DNA of 50,201 bases from Bacillota bacterium. Its GTDB lineage: Bacteria; Sysuimicrobiota; Sysuimicrobiia; Sysuimicrobiales; Segetimicrobiaceae. Position 1 is the first letter of the stretch, and each line of letters opens with the position of its first letter. Location of the stretch: contig JAJPIA010000091.1 in assembly GCA_021324975.1 (NCBI GenBank), positions 1-50,201 on the forward strand. The letters run 5' to 3'. The notes under the pieces were generated by a model. It worked only from the letters and a program-made list of their open reading frames with translations, had not been told where the DNA came from and did not search any database. Shown here one piece after another: positions 32,293 through 41,109 of the stretch. The translations under genes were made by a program, and so were the position numbers.

Positions 32293-35200
32293 ACGGCTCG
32301 CCCACGGGCCGCATGGTCTCAATCGCATCCGCCAGCGTCCCAAAGGTCTTGAACGCCTGCCCCACCCCCGCGATGTGAACGAGCCGCCGCAGCGCCGCCG
32401 ATGACGGCACGACGAGCAGTAGCTCGCGCCGGTTGGTCGCGAGCCGCCGGCCAAACCGGAGCAGCGCGCCGATCGCGTAACTGTCCAGATAGGCGGCCTC
32501 GGTAAGCGCGACGATCACGCCGCGCGAGTCCGCGCGTGCCGCCTGGTCGAGCGCCGCTTCGAACGCCGCGGCGTTTCGCAAATCCATGTCGCCGCCAATC
32601 GTCACCACCGGGATTTCCCCCGCCCGATAAATGCCGAACGGAGTTCCGCGCGCCAACCGCCCCGCGCCGTCCTTGCCCGGCGACCCGCCGGTGGGTCGGG
32701 GGTCGATCGCCCCGGCCACGCCGTCCCGCGGGGCTCCGCCCGGCTCCGTCGACAGCTCATCCGGGATGCTCGCGGAATCGTGCGGCAGCTTCATGGCCAA
32801 GCGGACCGTCGTTCCCGCCGACGTTGACTGCACCTCAACGGCATCCGCCAACGCCTCCATCACCCTCAAGCCGTGGCCGCCGCCGGTGAATGGCCGGTCT
32901 GTGCGCCAGGTTCCATCGTCCGCGACTTCCACCCGCAGCGTCCGCCTCTCATCAACGTAGGCGCGCACGCGCAGCTGCCCGGCCGTTGTGCCGTACGCGT
33001 GCTCGATCACGTTGTTGACGGCCTCGCCGACCGCAACCATGATCGACGTCAACCGCTCGCGGTCGAGGCCGGTGTCGGCGGCAAGCCGCCGCAGCGCCTG
33101 ACGCACCACGACGGCGCTGCGGGGTTCCGACGGGAGCGCGATCTCGAACCGGTCGAACGGCCGCGCCGCGACGGCCACCGTCAGCACGGCGATATCGTCG
33201 CCGATGTGACCATGGGTCAGCACCCGCTTGACGATGGCCTCGGCGTGATCCGCCTCCGGCTCCGTCAGCACTTCGCGGGCGGCCTCGATCACCGCCGCCT
33301 CGCCGACGATGGGGTCGAGCCGTGTCTCGGTGAGCCCGTCTGTGTAGAGCACGATCAGGCTCCCTCGGGGAAGGGTGACGCTATGCGATGGCGGCTGATC
33401 GATGCCGAGATAGCCGAGCGGCAGGCCCCCGCAGGGGAGCCGCGCGGGCTCCTCATCGGGGACGACGAGGATCGGGGCCGGGCACCCCGCCGTGGCGTAG
33501 ATCAACTCGGACGTGTTGGGGTCCATCACGCCAAACAGCGCCGTCGCCATCGCCGCGTCGCCGTCTGTGAGGGCCAGCAGATCGCTCGCGCGCCGCAGCA
33601 CGCCGGACGGATCCGCGTGCGAGAGCGCGGCGGCCCGGATGGACTGCCGAAGCTGCCCCATGGTCACGGCCGCACGGAGGCCACGCCCCGCGACGTCGCC
33701 GATGGACAGGGCGATGCGGCCGTCCGGCAACCAAAACATATCGTACCAATCGCCGCCGATGTCGGACTCCCATGCGCCGCCGGATCGGTACGCGCTGCGC
33801 AGGGCCAACCCGGGGCACTGCGGCAGCGCCCCCGGCAACAGCGCGCGCTGAAGGGTTTCCGCCACCCGGCGTTCGCGCGCGTACGGTCGCGCGCGCTCGA
33901 TCGCCTGCCCGCACTGACGGCCCACGGTCACCATAAACTCAAGCTCATCCGTGGGAGGCCGGCGCGCTTCCGTGAATCGCACATATAGAACGCCGATCAC
34001 GCGGCCGTACGATATCAACGGCACTTCGGCCAGCGCGCCCGCCGTTGCCGAGTCCATAAACGGCGTGGGGTCCGGAGCACGACCGTCTTGAGTGCCCCCG
34101 GCCGCGTGCCACACCGCGCCGACGCTCCCCGCCGGACCCGCGCCGGTCGTGGGGCGGCGAAGCGGAAACCGCCGCCAGCGCTGCGTGATCTCTGAGGGAT
34201 AGCCGACCGCGCGGACCAGTTCTAGCGTCGATTGGTCCGCACTCAACAAGCAGAGGCTCGCCGCGGAACCGCCGAAGGTCTCCTGCGCGTGCGCAACGAT
34301 GACATCGGCAATCTGCTCCGGGGTTACGGCCTCGGACAACGCGGCCGTAATTGCCTGCATGCGGGTCACCCGATCGGCGGCCCGTTCCGCTGCCACGCGC
34401 TGGAGTTGCTCCGAACGATGAAGGCGGGCATTGTCGAGCGCCAGCGCCGCCCGGCGCCCCACTTCCTCCGCGAACGCCAGATCAGCTTCCGTGTGGCGGC
34501 GCGCGGACTCTGCGGAGAAGAGGGTGATGGCTCCCAAACACCGTTCGTGCGCCACGAGCGGCAGCACCATCGCGGACCGCGCCCCCAGACTGCGCACGAT
34601 CCGCCGCAGCGCCGGGTTCGGCACGGCATCCGCGAGCAACGTGGCCGAGATATCGGCGTAGAGCTCGGCCTTGCGTGTCCGGACGGCGTGGGCGGCGCCG
34701 TACCGCGATCGGGGATCCGGCGGGTACCGGCGCTGCACTTCGCGTGCGAGCGCGGCACGGTCCACATCTTTATGCATGGTGATCGCCGTCCGCAGCGTTC
34801 CGGAGTCATCGGTCAGATCGATGATGCACCAATCCGCAAGCGCTGGCACCAGCACGCGAGCCAGGCCGTCCAGGTTGGCGTCCACATCGAGTCCGGACAG
34901 CGCGTCGCCGATTTGGACCAACAACTGCCGCTGCTGCTCCACCCGCTTACGCTCGGTGATGTCCCGCGCGACCGACGACGACCCAACCACGGCTCCCCAT
35001 CGACTCCGGATTGGGGAGATGCTCAGGGACACGTCGACGCGGCTGCCGTCCCTTTTGACGCACTCGGTCTCGTAGCGCTCGAATCGCTCTCCCCGCCGCA
35101 GCCGCGCGAGCAGATCCGCGACCGCGCCGGCGCGGTCGTGCGGTGCGAGCATAAAGACCGGCCGGCCCAGCGCCTCCGCGGCACCATAGCCAAACAGCCG

Positions 35201-35665
35201 CTCAGCGCCGGGGTTCCAGGTGAGGATCGTGCCGTCGGGGGCTTTGCTAAAGATTGCGTCGTCCGAGGACTCGACGATGGACGCCAGTTGGCGCGCCGCA
35301 AGGTCCGCCCGGCGGAGGCGCACAGCCCCCTCCGCGGTAACCACGGCCACCGCCGTAAACAGGATGATGCCCGGCCATTCCGTGGGGAGCGGAAGGGACA
35401 GCGGGTCGTGCGGCGACACCACCGCAAACCATGCCCCGGCCAAACTCACAATCGCTGCGACCCAGCCGGGGAGGCGGCCCCAGAGATACCCGACCGCGGC
35501 GACCACGGGCACGTACACATAGAGAAAGCCGGCCGGCGCAAATATGATGTGCAACACCGAAACGAGCAAGGCGGTCCCGCCGGCAACAAGCAGCGCGCCA
35601 GCACCCATCGCGACACGGGAGGGCTCGCGAAACGGCACGGCAAACCTCGACGCGGAATGCGTCAC
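32249..35665 (-). CDS. PAS/GAF/SpoIIE phosphatase/anti-sigma kinase/STAS multidomain sensor
   Basis: A 1138-residue membrane-anchored partner-switching protein. Three or four N-terminal helices (about 20-115) lead into a PAS domain (125-245), two GAF domains (about 255-415 and 435-595) and a PP2C/SpoIIE phosphatase (600-830) with D639, D657, D776 and D823/D824 as metal residues. An HATPase anti-sigma kinase-like domain (840-960) has N-box EAVNNVIEH, ADDGTW and GGGHGL. After a proline-rich linker comes a STAS domain (1015-1120) with S1062 in LDSYAIGALL, where the RsbV/SpoIIAA phosphoserine lies. Phosphatase, kinase and antagonist of a stress-sigma switch are thus in one chain. GTG start 35665 is uncertain; M20 is an alternative. 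No sigma factor gene is nearby. Confidence 0.88.
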   Translation of the reverse strand: MTHSASRFAVPFREPSRVAMGAGALLVAGGTALLVSVLHIIFAPAGFLYVYVPVVAAVGYLWGRLPGWVAAIVSLAGAWFAVVSPHDPLSLPLPTEWPGIILFTAVAVVTAEGAVRLRRADLAARQLASIVESSDDAIFSKAPDGTILTWNPGAERLFGYGAAEALGRPVFMLAPHDRAGAVADLLARLRRGERFERYETECVKRDGSRVDVSLSISPIRSRWGAVVGSSSVARDITERKRVEQQRQLLVQIGDALSGLDVDANLDGLARVLVPALADWCIIDLTDDSGTLRTAITMHKDVDRAALAREVQRRYPPDPRSRYGAAHAVRTRKAELYADISATLLADAVPNPALRRIVRSLGARSAMVLPLVAHERCLGAITLFSAESARRHTEADLAFAEEVGRRAALALDNARLHRSEQLQRVAAERAADRVTRMQAITAALSEAVTPEQIADVIVAHAQETFGGSAASLCLLSADQSTLELVRAVGYPSEITQRWRRFPLRRPTTGAGPAGSVGAVWHAAGGTQDGRAPDPTPFMDSATAGALAEVPLISYGRVIGVLYVRFTEARRPPTDELEFMVTVGRQCGQAIERARPYARERRVAETLQRALLPGALPQCPGLALRSAYRSGGAWESDIGGDWYDMFWLPDGRIALSIGDVAGRGLRAAVTMGQLRQSIRAAALSHADPSGVLRRASDLLALTDGDAAMATALFGVMDPNTSELIYATAGCPAPILVVPDEEPARLPCGGLPLGYLGIDQPPSHSVTLPRGSLIVLYTDGLTETRLDPIVGEAAVIEAAREVLTEPEADHAEAIVKRVLTHGHIGDDIAVLTVAVAARPFDRFEIALPSEPRSAVVVRQALRRLAADTGLDRERLTSIMVAVGEAVNNVIEHAYGTTAGQLRVRAYVDERRTLRVEVADDGTWRTDRPFTGGGHGLRVMEALADAVEVQSTSAGTTVRLAMKLPHDSASIPDELSTEPGGAPRDGVAGAIDPRPTGGSPGKDGAGRLARGTPFGIYRAGEIPVVTIGGDMDLRNAAAFEAALDQAARADSRGVIVALTEAAYLDSYAIGALLRFGRRLATNRRELLLVVPSSAALRRLVHIAGVGQAFKTFGTLADAIETMRPVGEPSTRPRPLGSAPSSP

Positions 35666-35873
35666 GGCCTGCCGGATCCTGCGCCCGGGCGGCAGTCACG
35701 CGCCGCCCAGCATCCCGGCCACGACGTATCGATCGACACTAGCCTCCCCCCGGCGAACACGAGCGACCGGCGTTCGCCGCCCGCTCGTTCCGCCCAAGCT
35801 TCGCCGAAGCGCCTTGGCGCTTGCGGATCAATCATATATCTCCCCGTCGACGATCGGCCAAACACGATTCGGG

Positions 35874-36707
35874 CTAAAGCGAAGCCGCTTGGCCTCGGAC
35901 GGCCTGCTCATAACGTTCCAGCGACTGCACGACCGCGTCATGCGCCCCGGCGGCGATGACCCGTCCTGAAAAGCCGCCGTAGACCCGGTCGAAGCGCAGG
36001 GGCTCGACGATTCCCGCGATACGGCGGAACGTCGCGGCGTCCACAGGAATCAAGTTAGGGTAACTATACATGACGCTCACGTGGCGCCGATCAGGCACCA
36101 CCTGCAGGGTGTCCCCCGTCAACAACGCGCCCCGCCCGCCGGCGCCCCCCGGCCAGTGCAGGACCGCGGAGCCGCGAAAATGTCCACCACAGCGGAGCAG
36201 GGTGAGCCCCCCGGGCAGCACGTGGCTCGCGCCTTGCCAGGGCGTGATCGCGTCGTCCGGACGCATGATCCACATGCGATCGTCCGCATGGACGTACACG
36301 GGAGCGTCCCCGAACGCGCGGCTCCACTCGACCATGGACGAGTAGAAGTGCGGGTGCGAGATGGCGATCGCCGCCAGCGACCCTCGCCGCCGGATCTCGT
36401 TCACCGTCTCCGGGTCGATGAGGCTGACGCAATCCCACAACACGTTGCCGGCGGCGGTGGTGATGAGCAGAGCGCGCTGGCCGATCGCAAAGCTTGGTTC
36501 GGTGCGGATGCCGAGGAGCCCAGGCTCTTCCTCGGTGAAGGTGTTGCGGTGGTCGCGCCGCAGATGGGCCAGGGTCGTCCACGACTGGCCCTGCCAGTTG
36601 ACCCACTGGCGCTCGTCGGCACAGATCCCGCACTGCTCCGGTGGTTGCGCCGACTCCTTGAACTGGGTGCCGCAGGTCGTGCAAATCCAGTGAGGCAAGC
36701 CCGCCAC
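35874..36707 (-). CDS. Metallo-beta-lactamase-fold hydrolase with N-terminal zinc ribbon
   Basis: A 277-residue protein. The N terminus has a rubredoxin-like zinc ribbon, CTTCGTQF followed by CGIC. The MBL-fold part keeps SHPHFYSSMVEW in place of HxHxDH, then GGHFRGSAVLHWPG and LLTGDTL. It lacks a clear final histidine (GGFSGR), so metal binding is partly changed. Members are poorly characterised. The frame is open to 36995, but GTG 36707 begins just before the zinc ribbon and follows a G-rich stretch; TTG 36698 is also possible. A strong promoter at 37029-37001 would give it a leader of nearly 290 bases containing an early terminator. Confidence 0.75.
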   Translation of the reverse strand: MAGLPHWICTTCGTQFKESAQPPEQCGICADERQWVNWQGQSWTTLAHLRRDHRNTFTEEEPGLLGIRTEPSFAIGQRALLITTAAGNVLWDCVSLIDPETVNEIRRRGSLAAIAISHPHFYSSMVEWSRAFGDAPVYVHADDRMWIMRPDDAITPWQGASHVLPGGLTLLRCGGHFRGSAVLHWPGGAGGRGALLTGDTLQVVPDRRHVSVMYSYPNLIPVDAATFRRIAGIVEPLRFDRVYGGFSGRVIAAGAHDAVVQSLERYEQAVRGQAASL

Positions 36708-36929
36708 CCCCAATCCCACCGTTGGTGTTCGCGGGAGCCCCGTCGCAAGTCCTCTGGACAAGTAGCGTGCTGAAAGTCTAATCGAAAGGAGGCGTACGAA
36801 CCGGCATAAAGTCGCACAAGGAGGAATGGTTGTGCTTCGGCCACCGGTGTGAACGCGGAGCCAGCAAGAGAGAGGAAAGAATTCGGCAGCGGACGTGAAA
36901 ATAAGAGATGTGGGGTGGATACGAGCAGC

Positions 36930-36961
36930 AAAACGCCGCGTCACAACAACGTTCCGCGGCG
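36930..36961 (-). terminator. Intrinsic terminator or attenuator in the leader
   Basis: CGCCGCG (36961-36955) pairs with CGCGGCG (36940-36934), followed at once by TTTT on the minus strand. It lies only about 35-65 bases after the predicted transcription start. It would release a transcript of roughly 65 bases unless bypassed. Confidence 0.55.
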
Positions 36962-37000
36962 CAACTTCGTTTGAATCTTGCGATTGAGCTAACAAAATGA

Positions 37001-37029
37001 ATTATCTCAAGCGTCTAATCGATTGTCAA
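37001..37029 (-). promoter_or_regulatory. Strong leftward sigma-70-type promoter
   Basis: On the minus strand TTGACA (37029-37024) and GATAAT (37006-37001) are separated by 17 bases. Transcription would begin at about 36994. It points at the MBL-fold gene. Confidence 0.65.
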
Positions 37030-37573
37030 GTGCCTCCGCAACGCTTGCCCAGTATGGTCCGGCGATCGACGAAGATTGAGCCGACGCGACACCTAGGCAA
37101 TGTTGCTCTCGCCTCTGGCTGAATTGTAGAGTCAATCTACCGCCAGGCAACAGATGTTCGGACATTCTTAGAGATGCGGATAGCGCGCTCTTGCGCGGCG
37201 TAGCAGCATCAGGTTCGCTGGATTGGCGCCTCGGCGCGGACGACGTGCGATACGTAGAACAAATTCACAAGCCCTTCAGGACTCCTTCACGGGCCCCGCG
37301 CTACTATGAAAGTGTGAGATGACCTGTTCGTCACGCCCGGAGAGCGGGACTCGCGGATCGTCTTTTTCCCCCCTTGCGGCGGTCCGCGCAGCCCGCGCCG
37401 GGCGTGCTTCATCGGTCGCGTACCAGTTGCGTCCCTGGAAGAGTCTGTTCCCCCGGTTCGGGCGAAACGGGCACAAGGGACCAATTTCTCCCGCGCTGAA
37501 CGTGTCTTCTCGTTTGCCGGCCGCTTGCGCAACCCGAACCCGCGGATCGCCACCTCGGCGGAGGTCATGACGT

Positions 37574-38560
37574 ATGGCCATGCATCGCTTCACCCCCCAG
37601 CACTACCACAATACATTGGGCTCACACGCGCCCGTTCTGCGGATTCATGACGGCGATACCGTGGGGACCACGACGCTCGATGCGAGAGGGTACGACGCGC
37701 GGGGCGCGTCCGCTGCGCCGCGCGGCAACCCGCAAACAGGGCCGTTCTACGTCGAGGGCGCCGAGCCTGGCGACGTGCTCGAAGTGCGCCTGGACCGCCT
37801 CACCCCGAACCGTGCGATTGGCTGGTCCGGCACCGTGATCGCGCCGAACGTGCTGGAACCGGCCTACGTGCGGGAGACGCCGGCCGGCGCGGTCACACTG
37901 TGGCACATCGACCTGGAGCGCCGCACCATCGCGCTCGCCAATGGCGGCGCGCCCGCCCCGCCGATCGCGGACATCGATCCACGCCATCGCGCCGTGACAC
38001 GGGCGGAGTTGCCCGGCCTTGCGCCGCTCACCATCGCGCTCGAGCCCATGGTGGGCTGCTTCGGCGTGGCGCCGCCCGGCGGGCAAGCCATCTCCACCTC
38101 GACCTCCGGACCACACGGGGGCAACATGGATTACCGCGGGTTCACGGCAGGCGTCACCGCGTTCTTCCCGGTGTTCGCGCCGGGCGCCCTGTTCCACCTC
38201 GGCGACTGCCACGCCGCGCAGGGCGATGGCGAGATCGTCGGAAACGGCGTCGAGACGGCGTTCGAGGTCGAGTTTACCGTGCGCGTGCACAAGGGCCGGC
38301 CGATCGCGTGGCCGCGCGGCGAAAGCAGAACCCACATCTTCACGCTTGGCAACGCCAGGCCGCTCGACCAGGCACTGCAGCACGCCACGACGGAGATGGT
38401 GCGGTGGCTCGGCAGCGACTATGGGCTGGACGCGCGGGCGGCGAGTACCTTGCTCGGCCAGTGCGTGGAGTACGACGTCGCGAACGTCTACAATCCCGCG
38501 TACACCGTCGTCTGCAAGATGCCGAAGCCGATCCTCCGCACTTTGCAAGCATCGCGGTGA
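37574..38560 (+). CDS. Acetamidase/formamidase family hydrolase
   Basis: A 328-residue FmdA/AmdA-type amidase, unrelated to the signature amidases, which hydrolyses formamide, acetamide or similar small amides. Metal and active-site motifs are STSGPHGGNMDYR (about 176-188) and FHLGDCHAAQGDGEI (about 207-221), and AYTVVCKMPK is the usual C-terminal block. GGAGG lies 9 bases before the ATG. Its stop codon overlaps the GTG of the xpt gene (GTGA), so the two are coupled. Release of formamide or urea-like nitrogen next to purine salvage suggests a purine-nitrogen connection; that is inference. Confidence 0.87.
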   Translation: MAMHRFTPQHYHNTLGSHAPVLRIHDGDTVGTTTLDARGYDARGASAAPRGNPQTGPFYVEGAEPGDVLEVRLDRLTPNRAIGWSGTVIAPNVLEPAYVRETPAGAVTLWHIDLERRTIALANGGAPAPPIADIDPRHRAVTRAELPGLAPLTIALEPMVGCFGVAPPGGQAISTSTSGPHGGNMDYRGFTAGVTAFFPVFAPGALFHLGDCHAAQGDGEIVGNGVETAFEVEFTVRVHKGRPIAWPRGESRTHIFTLGNARPLDQALQHATTEMVRWLGSDYGLDARAASTLLGQCVEYDVANVYNPAYTVVCKMPKPILRTLQASR

Positions 38561-39126
38561 AGGAGCTTCGCGATCGCATCCTTCGGGACGGCCGCAACCT
38601 CGGCAACGGGATCCTCAAGGTCGACTCGTTCTTGAACCACCAAATCGACCCCGCGTTGATGGACGCGTGCGGCCGGACCCTGGCGTCGCGGTTTGCGCAC
38701 GTGCGCGCCACGCGGGTGCTCACCGCCGAGATCTCCGGGATCGCACCGGCGTTGAACACCGCCCGGCACCTCGGTCTCCCTTTGGTGTATGCGCGCCGGG
38801 AGCGCCCGGTGACGATGCCCGACCAAGTGTTGCTCACCGTGGCGCCGTCGCACACGAAACGCAGGACGGCCGAACTGATCGTCTCGCCCGAATATCTGTC
38901 CGCGGCCGACCGCGTCTTGATCATCGACGACTTCCTCGCCACCGGACAAACCATCCTCGGCCTCGCGCGCCTGGCCGAAGCCGCGGGCGCCACCGTGGTC
39001 GGCATCGGCGCCGTGATCGAGAAAGTGTTCGAGGGCGGCCGGCAGCACCTGGCCGTCCTCGGGGTTCCCGTCGAGTCGCTCGCCGCGATCGAGGACATGA
39101 GCGACGGCCGGATCGTCATCGCCTGA
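38557..39126 (+). CDS. xpt: Xanthine phosphoribosyltransferase
   Basis: A 189-residue type I phosphoribosyltransferase that converts xanthine and PRPP to XMP. The N terminus KELRDRILRDGRNLGNGILK and KVDSFLNHQIDPALM matches Bacillus Xpt closely. The PRPP loop is VLIIDDFLATGQT (about 126-138). Length equals the family norm. The GTG start overlaps the formamidase stop by four bases. In Bacillus, xpt is next to the xanthine permease pbuX; here the partner is an amide hydrolase instead. I see no purine-riboswitch-like sequence upstream of the operon. Confidence 0.92.
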   Translation: MKELRDRILRDGRNLGNGILKVDSFLNHQIDPALMDACGRTLASRFAHVRATRVLTAEISGIAPALNTARHLGLPLVYARRERPVTMPDQVLLTVAPSHTKRRTAELIVSPEYLSAADRVLIIDDFLATGQTILGLARLAEAAGATVVGIGAVIEKVFEGGRQHLAVLGVPVESLAAIEDMSDGRIVIA

Positions 39127-39216
39127 CCGGCCGCATCCGCGGAGCCCGCGCCTGGGAGCCCTCGGGTCGAGGCGGGGGCCCTGGCCACGCCCAACTGCCG
39201 CGCGCGGCGACCACCG

Positions 39217-40077
39217 TCAGCCTTTGATCGCCCCCGCGGTGAGCCCTTTGATGAATTGCTGGGACAGAACGATGTAGAGGAGCAACACCGGCGCGGCCGC
39301 GAGCGTCAACCCGGCGAACAGCAGGGCCCAGTTGGTCTGGTACTCTCCGAAGAAGACCGTGAGGCCGAGCGGCAGGGTCTTGAGCGCATCCGCGTGGATG
39401 AACACCAGCGGAAAGAAAAAGTCGTTCCAGATCGGGATGATGTTGTACACGGTCACGATCGCCAGCGCGGGACGCACGAGCGGCAGCAGCACGCGCCACA
39501 GGATGCCGAGCTCGCCCGCGCCGTCGATGCGCGCGGCGTTGTCGAGATCCTGCGGCAGGCTCCGGAAGAAGCCCGTGAGGATGAACACGGTGCTCGGCAG
39601 GCCGGAGGCCGCGTAGACCAACACCAGGGATCCAAACGTGTCGAGCAGGCGCAGGTCGCGCATCATGATGAACAGCGGGATTACGGCGAGGCGAATCGGA
39701 ACCATGATGCCGCTCAGGAAGTACAGAAAGATCAGGTCGTTGCCGCGGAACGCGTACCGGCCGAGCGCGTAGGCCGCGGGCGTCCCCGTGACCAGGAGGA
39801 GGGCCATCGACAACACGGTGACGACCACGCTGTTTCGGAAGTACACGGCAAAGTGCGCGGCGCTCCACAGCTGCGCGTAGTTGTCCCAGCGCAGCGTCGC
39901 GGGGAAACCGAACGGATCGCGAAAGATCTCCCGCGTCGTCTTGAGCGACGACAGCACCATGAACACCATCGGCAGCACCACGAGAAGCGCGTTGGCAGCG
40001 AGCAGCAACTGCGCCAGGGCGGACCGGAGGACGGGACCCTGGCGCCGTGCCGCCGCGAGCCACGGGGCCGCGGCCAC
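39217..40077 (-). CDS. CUT1 sugar ABC transporter permease, MalG/UgpE type
   Basis: A 286-residue permease with six helices. Family marks are the N-terminal MVFMVLSSLKTTREIF, the central GIMVPIRLAVIPLF and the EAA loop DLDNAARIDGAGELGILWRVLLPL (about 177-200), and it ends FIKGLTAGAIKG. It overlaps the MalF-type gene by one base and ends the leftward operon of binding protein, permease and permease. There is no ATPase gene in the operon, as is common for CUT1 systems that share a general MsmK/MalK-like ATPase encoded elsewhere. Confidence 0.92.
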   Translation of the reverse strand: MAAAPWLAAARRQGPVLRSALAQLLLAANALLVVLPMVFMVLSSLKTTREIFRDPFGFPATLRWDNYAQLWSAAHFAVYFRNSVVVTVLSMALLLVTGTPAAYALGRYAFRGNDLIFLYFLSGIMVPIRLAVIPLFIMMRDLRLLDTFGSLVLVYAASGLPSTVFILTGFFRSLPQDLDNAARIDGAGELGILWRVLLPLVRPALAIVTVYNIIPIWNDFFFPLVFIHADALKTLPLGLTVFFGEYQTNWALLFAGLTLAAAPVLLLYIVLSQQFIKGLTAGAIKG

Positions 40078-41024
40078 TACCCTTCCACTTCCCGCCGCCG
40101 GAGATACAGCGCGCCGGCGCTGCTCGTGATCAGGATCAGCAGGAACATGACGACCGCGATCGCGGAACCAACGCCCACGTCGGGATTGCCCGTGTCCACG
40201 GCGCCGAACGCGGCACGGTAGAACAGCAGGCCGAGCACGTCCGTGGCATGGTACGGCTCACCGGTCACGCCCTGCATCACGTAGGGCAGCTCGAACCAGT
40301 TGAACGCGCCGATGAACGTCAGGATGACCACGATGTTCACCTGGGGCGCGAGCAGCGGCAGCACGATCCGCCGAAACACCGCCCCCGACCCGGCCCCGTC
40401 GAGGCGCGCCGCCTCCAGGTACTCCTCGGGAATCGCCTGCATGCCGGCGAGGAACACGATCGTCGGGAACCCGACCCACCGCCAGGCGTTCACGAGGATC
40501 AACGCGACGAGCGCCGTGTGCGTGTCGCCGAGCCACGGCCTGGCGAGCGCGCCGAGGCCGGCGAGCACGAGGAGCTTGTTCACGGCGCCCCACACCGGGT
40601 TGAGAAACAGCTCCCAGAGAAAGCCCACGACCACGAGCGAGAGCACGACCGGCATGAAGAAGATCGCCCGGTAGACCCGCGCGCCCCACGCGCGGCCGGC
40701 GAGCAGTACTGCAAACAAGAGGGCGACGCCGTTTTGCACGATCATCGTGAGGACGAACGTCCACACGTTGTGCCAGAACGCTTCCGCCGTGCGCTCCGGG
40801 TACGGGTACTGCGTCAGAAGCCGCTGGAAATTGGCCCACCCGGCAAACCCGCGCCGGACGATCCCGTCCCACCGGTACACGCTGTACGCCATCGCCGTGA
40901 CGATGGGATAGGCGACAAACGCCGTGAACAACACGAGCGCCGGGGCGAGGAACGCCGCGACCCAGCACATGCGCGCCGTCCGGTACGAAAAGCCTCGCCG
41001 TCGGGCGGCCGGAGGCGCGCTCAT
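40077..41024 (-). CDS. CUT1 sugar ABC transporter permease, MalF/UgpA type
   Basis: A 315-residue permease with six to seven helices. The first is AAFLAPALVLFTAFVAYPIV (about 23-42), and the EAA coupling loop is EEYLEAARLDGAGSGAVFRRIVLPLL (about 199-224). It pairs with the overlapping MalG-type protein. It starts 85 bases after the binding-protein gene. The substrate is probably an oligosaccharide or glycerol-phosphate-type compound; the sequence alone does not decide. Confidence 0.92.
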   Translation of the reverse strand: MSAPPAARRRGFSYRTARMCWVAAFLAPALVLFTAFVAYPIVTAMAYSVYRWDGIVRRGFAGWANFQRLLTQYPYPERTAEAFWHNVWTFVLTMIVQNGVALLFAVLLAGRAWGARVYRAIFFMPVVLSLVVVGFLWELFLNPVWGAVNKLLVLAGLGALARPWLGDTHTALVALILVNAWRWVGFPTIVFLAGMQAIPEEYLEAARLDGAGSGAVFRRIVLPLLAPQVNIVVILTFIGAFNWFELPYVMQGVTGEPYHATDVLGLLFYRAAFGAVDTGNPDVGVGSAIAVVMFLLILITSSAGALYLRRREVEG

Positions 41025-41109
41025 CGATCACGCGGCCGGGGCGAGCCTATGCCCGCTCCGGCCGCGCACGGTCTGAATCCCCTTATGCGGAACGATCGCC
41101 GGCGCCGAC

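Larger units (their letters stand above)
36708..37573. other. Long non-coding stretch upstream of the MBL-fold and formamidase genes
   Basis: About 870 bases have no convincing gene. The left half contains the promoter/terminator pair reading leftward (37029-36930). It also has CTAATCGA at both 36778 and 37013, and an AGGAGGAATG start for an eight-codon frame at 36830. From 37030 to 37573 I see only a small inverted repeat (GTAGA-5-TCTAC near 37127) and the GGAGG of the formamidase gene. GC is lower around 36880-37040 than in the flanking genes. Confidence 0.5.

Noticed and set aside
34232-35959. 575-codon plus-strand open frame
   Set aside because: It is the shadow of the PAS/GAF part of the sensor gene.
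37574-39126. Purine riboswitch upstream of the formamidase/xpt operon
   Set aside because: I looked for the conserved TATA...AT core and stem pattern in 37030-37573 and found nothing convincing.
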